Shown piece by piece: positions 61,320 through 64,000 of a DNA stretch of 64,000 nucleotides; positions within the stretch are counted from its first letter, which is position 1; every line of letters begins with the position of its first letter. Origin of the DNA: RPRB01 sp035543115 (GTDB taxonomy: Bacteria > Myxococcota > Myxococcia > Myxococcales > Myxococcaceae); assembly GCA_035543115.1 (NCBI GenBank), contig DATKKF010000008.1, forward strand, positions 1-64,000. Direction: 5' to 3'. Under the pieces are notes generated by a model that saw nothing but the letters and a program-made list of their open reading frames with translations, did not search any database and was not told the origin of the DNA. Both the position numbers and the translations under genes were made by a program.

Positions 61320-62229
61320 GCAGCTCGGGCGCGTCCTCCGGCGGGACGACGCCCAGGGCGGTGAACCAGGGCTCGAGGTCTGCCGGCAGTGGGGCCAGGA
61401 GCCGGAGCGGGGCCCCGGTGCGCGGGTGCGGAAGCACCAGGAGATGGGCGTGGAGCAACGAGCGGTCGACCTCCCGGCCCGGGAGGCGCGCCACCCCACC
61501 GTAGAGGCGATCGCCGGCGATCGGCGCCCCGAGCGCGGCGAGATGGACGCGGATCTGATGCGTGCGGCCGGTGCGCGGCCACACCGCGGCGAGCGCGAGC
61601 TCGGGCGTGCCTCCGAGCCGGCGGAAGCGCGTCTCGGCCTCCAGGCCGTCGCGGGCCCGGGCCATCCAGCGTCCGGGCCGCGTCCGGTCACGCGCCAGGC
61701 GCAGGGTGCACATGCCCTCCGGCGGAAGGTCCGGACCGGTGACCGCGAGATACTGCTTGCGCGCGGCGCCGGTGCGGAAGCTCGCGGCGAGCGCCGAGGT
61801 GGCGGCCTGCGACTTGCCGAACACCGTCACCCCGCTGGTGTCCCGGTCCAGGCGGTGAACGAGGCCGGCGGCGCGGCCGAGGTGGGTCGAGGCGAGGAGG
61901 AGGAGGCTCCTGACGCCACCCGGCGTGGGCTGCGCGGGCAGACCTGGCGGCTTGTCCACCGCGAGGAGATCCTGGTCCTCGTGGAGGATGCGCAGCGGGG
62001 CGGGGCCGGGTGGAGCGGCAGTGGAGGCCCGACCTGCTTCCTCGAGCACCACCAGGACCGGGCTGTCCGCGGGGACGGCCACCGCCGGATCGCGCTGACG
62101 GCGTCCGCGGACGTAGACCGCGCCGCGCTCGACGAGCGTGCGGGCCTCGTCCTCCGGGCACCCGAGCTCCGCCGCGACGCTCCGGACGAGCGGACCAGCC
62201 GCGGGGGTCTGGAATGCCCTCCGCTTCAC
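61285..62229 (-). CDS. RluA-family pseudouridine synthase
   Basis: The protein has 314 residues. An N-terminal S4-like region (SVAAELGCPEDEARTLVERG, VYVRGRRQRDPA) precedes the catalytic domain: LRILHEDQDLLAVDKPPGLP, catalytic Asp128 in HRLDRDTSGV, KQYLAVTG, and RTHQIRVHLAALGAPIAGD. Family members isomerise uridines in 23S rRNA or tRNA; which site this one modifies cannot be told. The first gene on this strand here, it has a short gap to the diiron protein gene, which is divergent. Confidence 0.88.
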   Translation of the reverse strand: MKRRAFQTPAAGPLVRSVAAELGCPEDEARTLVERGAVYVRGRRQRDPAVAVPADSPVLVVLEEAGRASTAAPPGPAPLRILHEDQDLLAVDKPPGLPAQPTPGGVRSLLLLASTHLGRAAGLVHRLDRDTSGVTVFGKSQAATSALAASFRTGAARKQYLAVTGPDLPPEGMCTLRLARDRTRPGRWMARARDGLEAETRFRRLGGTPELALAAVWPRTGRTHQIRVHLAALGAPIAGDRLYGGVARLPGREVDRSLLHAHLLVLPHPRTGAPLRLLAPLPADLEPWFTALGVVPPEDAPELLTAAGSAARRR

Positions 62230-62291
62230 GCCCGAGGGGTCCCGATGCTCGCCTTGACCGGTGAATCAACCTCCTGGCAGCGTGCCCGGCC

Positions 62292-63440
62292 ATGACCACC
62301 TTGGCGAGGGCGGTGCAGAACCTCGGGCGCTCCGGGCCGGTGCTGCGTGAGGCCTCGGCGAGCGGGAACCTCCGGGTGCTGGCCTCGCTCCTCGGACCGG
62401 CGTACCGGGGGCTGGTAATGCAGGAGGCGCGTGGCGCCCGGAGCACCGCGATGCAGGCCGAGCACCGGGCCGTCTTCGACTGGAGCTACCTGCGCGATCG
62501 CCCTCAGCTGTCCCGGCTGTACGAGGCGGCGAAGAGCTCGCAGTGGAATGGCTCGACCGACCTCGACTGGTCCACCCCCGTCGATCCGCTGGATCCGGAA
62601 CACCCGCTCATCCCCGAGGACTTCCATCCGGTGTCCACCACCCCTGCCTGGCGGACGCTCGGGCCCGAGGAGCGGATGAAGCAGCAGCATGATCTCCTGG
62701 CGTGGCTCCTCAGCCAGTCGCTCCACGGAGAGCAGGGCGCGCTCTTCGCCGCGTGCCAGGTGACCGAGGCGGTGCCGTGGCTCGACGCCAAGCTCTACGG
62801 CAGCAGCCAGGTGGTGGACGAGGGTCGGCACGTCGAGGTGTTCCACGGCTACCTCACCCGGAAGCTGGAGAAGCTCTACGAGATCAACGACAACCTCTAC
62901 ACCATCGTCGACGCCCTGATGACCGACTCCCGCTGGGACATGAAGTTCCTCGGGATGCAGATCATGATCGAGGGGCTGGCGCTGGGGGCGTTTGGCACGT
63001 TCCGGCAGATCACCGGCGAGCCCTTGTTGAAGAGCCTCCTCACCTCCGTCATCACCGACGAGGCCCGGCACGTCCACTTCGGCGTGCTCGCGCTCCAGGA
63101 ATGCTTCCAGCAGCTGAGCGACCGGGAACGGAAGGAGCGGGAGGACTGGGCCTTCGAGGTCTCGCTGCTGCTCCGGAACCGCTTCCTGGCCTGGGAGTTC
63201 TACGAGGAGCACTGGGCACACGCCTTCAAGCGCTCCGAGTGGGAGCGGCTGAGCGTCGCCAGCAGGCTGATGGGGGCCTTCCGGCAGACGATGTTCAAGC
63301 GCATCGTCCCCAATCTGAAACGCATCGGACTGCTCTCGGACCGCATCCGTCCCCGCTACCACGCCCTGGGCCTGCTGGCGTTCGAGACCGGTCGCGCTGC
63401 GCCCGAGCTCACCGCGACCGACCTCCTCGAGGACCGGTAG
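62292..63440 (+). CDS. Diiron ferritin-like protein
   Basis: The protein has 382 residues. Four metal-ligand positions fit a carboxylate-bridged diiron centre: Glu147 (HGEQGAL), Glu177-x-x-His180 (DEGRHVEVF), Glu227 (MIEGLALGAF) and Glu257-x-x-His260 (DEARHVHFG). This two-ExxH arrangement is that of ferritin-like/ribonucleotide-reductase-like oxygenases; related proteins include AurF-type N-oxygenases and fatty-acid-related oxidases. The substrate is unknown. The gene is followed after 18 bases by an unidentified gene that leaves the window. Confidence 0.75.
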   Translation: MTTLARAVQNLGRSGPVLREASASGNLRVLASLLGPAYRGLVMQEARGARSTAMQAEHRAVFDWSYLRDRPQLSRLYEAAKSSQWNGSTDLDWSTPVDPLDPEHPLIPEDFHPVSTTPAWRTLGPEERMKQQHDLLAWLLSQSLHGEQGALFAACQVTEAVPWLDAKLYGSSQVVDEGRHVEVFHGYLTRKLEKLYEINDNLYTIVDALMTDSRWDMKFLGMQIMIEGLALGAFGTFRQITGEPLLKSLLTSVITDEARHVHFGVLALQECFQQLSDRERKEREDWAFEVSLLLRNRFLAWEFYEEHWAHAFKRSEWERLSVASRLMGAFRQTMFKRIVPNLKRIGLLSDRIRPRYHALGLLAFETGRAAPELTATDLLEDR

Positions 63441-63458
63441 CAAGGCGAGACTGACCCG

Positions 63459-64000
63459 ATGGCGTCACTGAACGGGCTGCGCGTCGAGGCCGAAGCGTGG
63501 CTCGAGGAGCTGGGCCGGGCCCGGGCGCAGGCCGCGCCGGGCGTGGCGCCGCTCGGGGCGGTGGACCAGGCCCACCGCGAGGTGGTCTCGCCGGACACGG
63601 CCCGCGCGGTCGGCGCGCTGCTCGCCTCGAGCCGGGTGCCGGAGCCGGAGCTGCCGCGGCTGAGGCTGCTGGCGCGGTTCCTCGAGGACGCCTCGCTCCA
63701 GGCCGCGGCGCGCGAGGGCCGGACGGCGCTCGAGGCCTCGCGCTGGCGCAGCGTGCCCGAAGCAGGGCTCGAGGCGCCGCTGGCGGAGGCCGAGGCCGAG
63801 CTCCCCGAGACCGACGAGCGCGCCGCGCGGCTGCAACGCGAGGCGGCGGTGAACCGGGGCTGGGAGGCGCTCCTGTCGAAGGCGCAGCGGGTGCAGGCCG
63901 AGCTGGCCGACGGGGCGAGCGCGCTCGGGGCGGTCAGCCTCCCGGCGCTGCTCGACGCGCGGCGGGACCCGGCCTGGAAGGTGCTCGACACCGACGGCTT
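63459..64000 (+). CDS. Unidentified alanine/leucine/glutamate-rich protein, 3' end beyond window
   Basis: An ATG at 63459, 18 bases after the diiron gene stop, opens a frame of 180 codons with no stop before the window end. Codon use is coding-like. The sequence is helical (EAWLEELGRARAQAAPG, REVVSPDTARAVGALLASSR, LPRLRLLARFLEDASLQAAA, RAARLQREAAVNRGWEALLS). I see no signal peptide and no known motif. Because of the truncation the family cannot be assigned. Proximity suggests co-transcription with the diiron protein. Confidence 0.65.
   Translation, partial: MASLNGLRVEAEAWLEELGRARAQAAPGVAPLGAVDQAHREVVSPDTARAVGALLASSRVPEPELPRLRLLARFLEDASLQAAAREGRTALEASRWRSVPEAGLEAPLAEAEAELPETDERAARLQREAAVNRGWEALLSKAQRVQAELADGASALGAVSLPALLDARRDPAWKVLDTDG

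Overview
The window is a very GC-rich bacterial chromosome segment (clearly above 65% G+C by eye, with nearly every third codon position G or C). The gene content points to a myxobacterium-like organism (Myxococcota). Indicators are an Oar-type TonB-dependent receptor divergent from a tonB-exbB-exbD-exbD set, an MJ0042 zinc-ribbon/TPR protein, a pseudo-receiver/coiled-coil protein, many lipoproteins with LxxC lipoboxes, and frequent ATGA/GTGA gene overlaps. This assignment is inferred from gene families, not from a marker comparison. Most of the window is ordinary chromosomal housekeeping. No tRNA, rRNA, CRISPR array, transposase, integrase or phage module was seen.

Layout. 1-3.1 kb: the 3' end of RNase J, a secreted sugar-binding-like protein and RimO. 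3.1-7.8 kb: a lipoprotein and LolA (leftward), a small secreted protein (rightward), then a leftward chain of GNAT acetyltransferase, PlsC and agmatinase. 8.4-11.2 kb: leftward rplU-rpmA-obg-trmH with a good sigma-70-type promoter. 11.3-16.8 kb: a small histidine-repeat lipoprotein, then a leftward series of a zinc-ribbon/TPR protein, a TFIIB-type zinc finger protein and gatC-gatA-gatB. 17-19.8 kb: FtsK. 19.9-21.4 kb: a DUF2844-DUF3443 pair whose second member is broken. 21.4-28.2 kb: a thioesterase with a possible 22-codon upstream gene, an RlmL-like methyltransferase, plsY-DUF2752-Yip1, an orphan nuclease-fold protein, a secreted esterase and a radical SAM protein.

28.3-35.1 kb: the TonB region. 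A large Oar-like outer-membrane receptor and a lipoprotein face left; TonB, ExbB and two ExbD proteins face right. Together they make a plausible complete energised outer-membrane uptake or secretion unit. 35.2-46.6 kb: ComM, type II NADH dehydrogenase, a second PlsC, RecA, a PLP-dependent dehydratase-like enzyme, a DUF1285-like protein, a membrane glycosyltransferase-like protein, CinA, PssA and an alpha/beta hydrolase. 46.6-53.2 kb: a beta-helix lipoprotein that appears to start at CTG inside the 3' end of an M23 peptidase gene, threonine aldolase, endonuclease III, a large lipoprotein and peptide deformylase.

53.3-64 kb: a 910-residue protein with a receiver-like domain lacking its phospho-acceptor, a long coiled coil, a DUF4388-like region and a degenerate J-domain. 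It sits directly behind priA in one leftward unit. After it come a LolA-fold-like protein, a small membrane protein, a quinone oxidoreductase, an outer-membrane barrel, an RluA-type pseudouridine synthase, a diiron ferritin-like protein and the start of an unidentified gene cut by the window edge. The least-explained items are the degenerate receiver/J-domain protein, the orphan PD-(D/E)XK-like protein, the histidine-repeat lipoprotein, a perfect palindrome upstream of recA, and the decayed DUF3443 gene.
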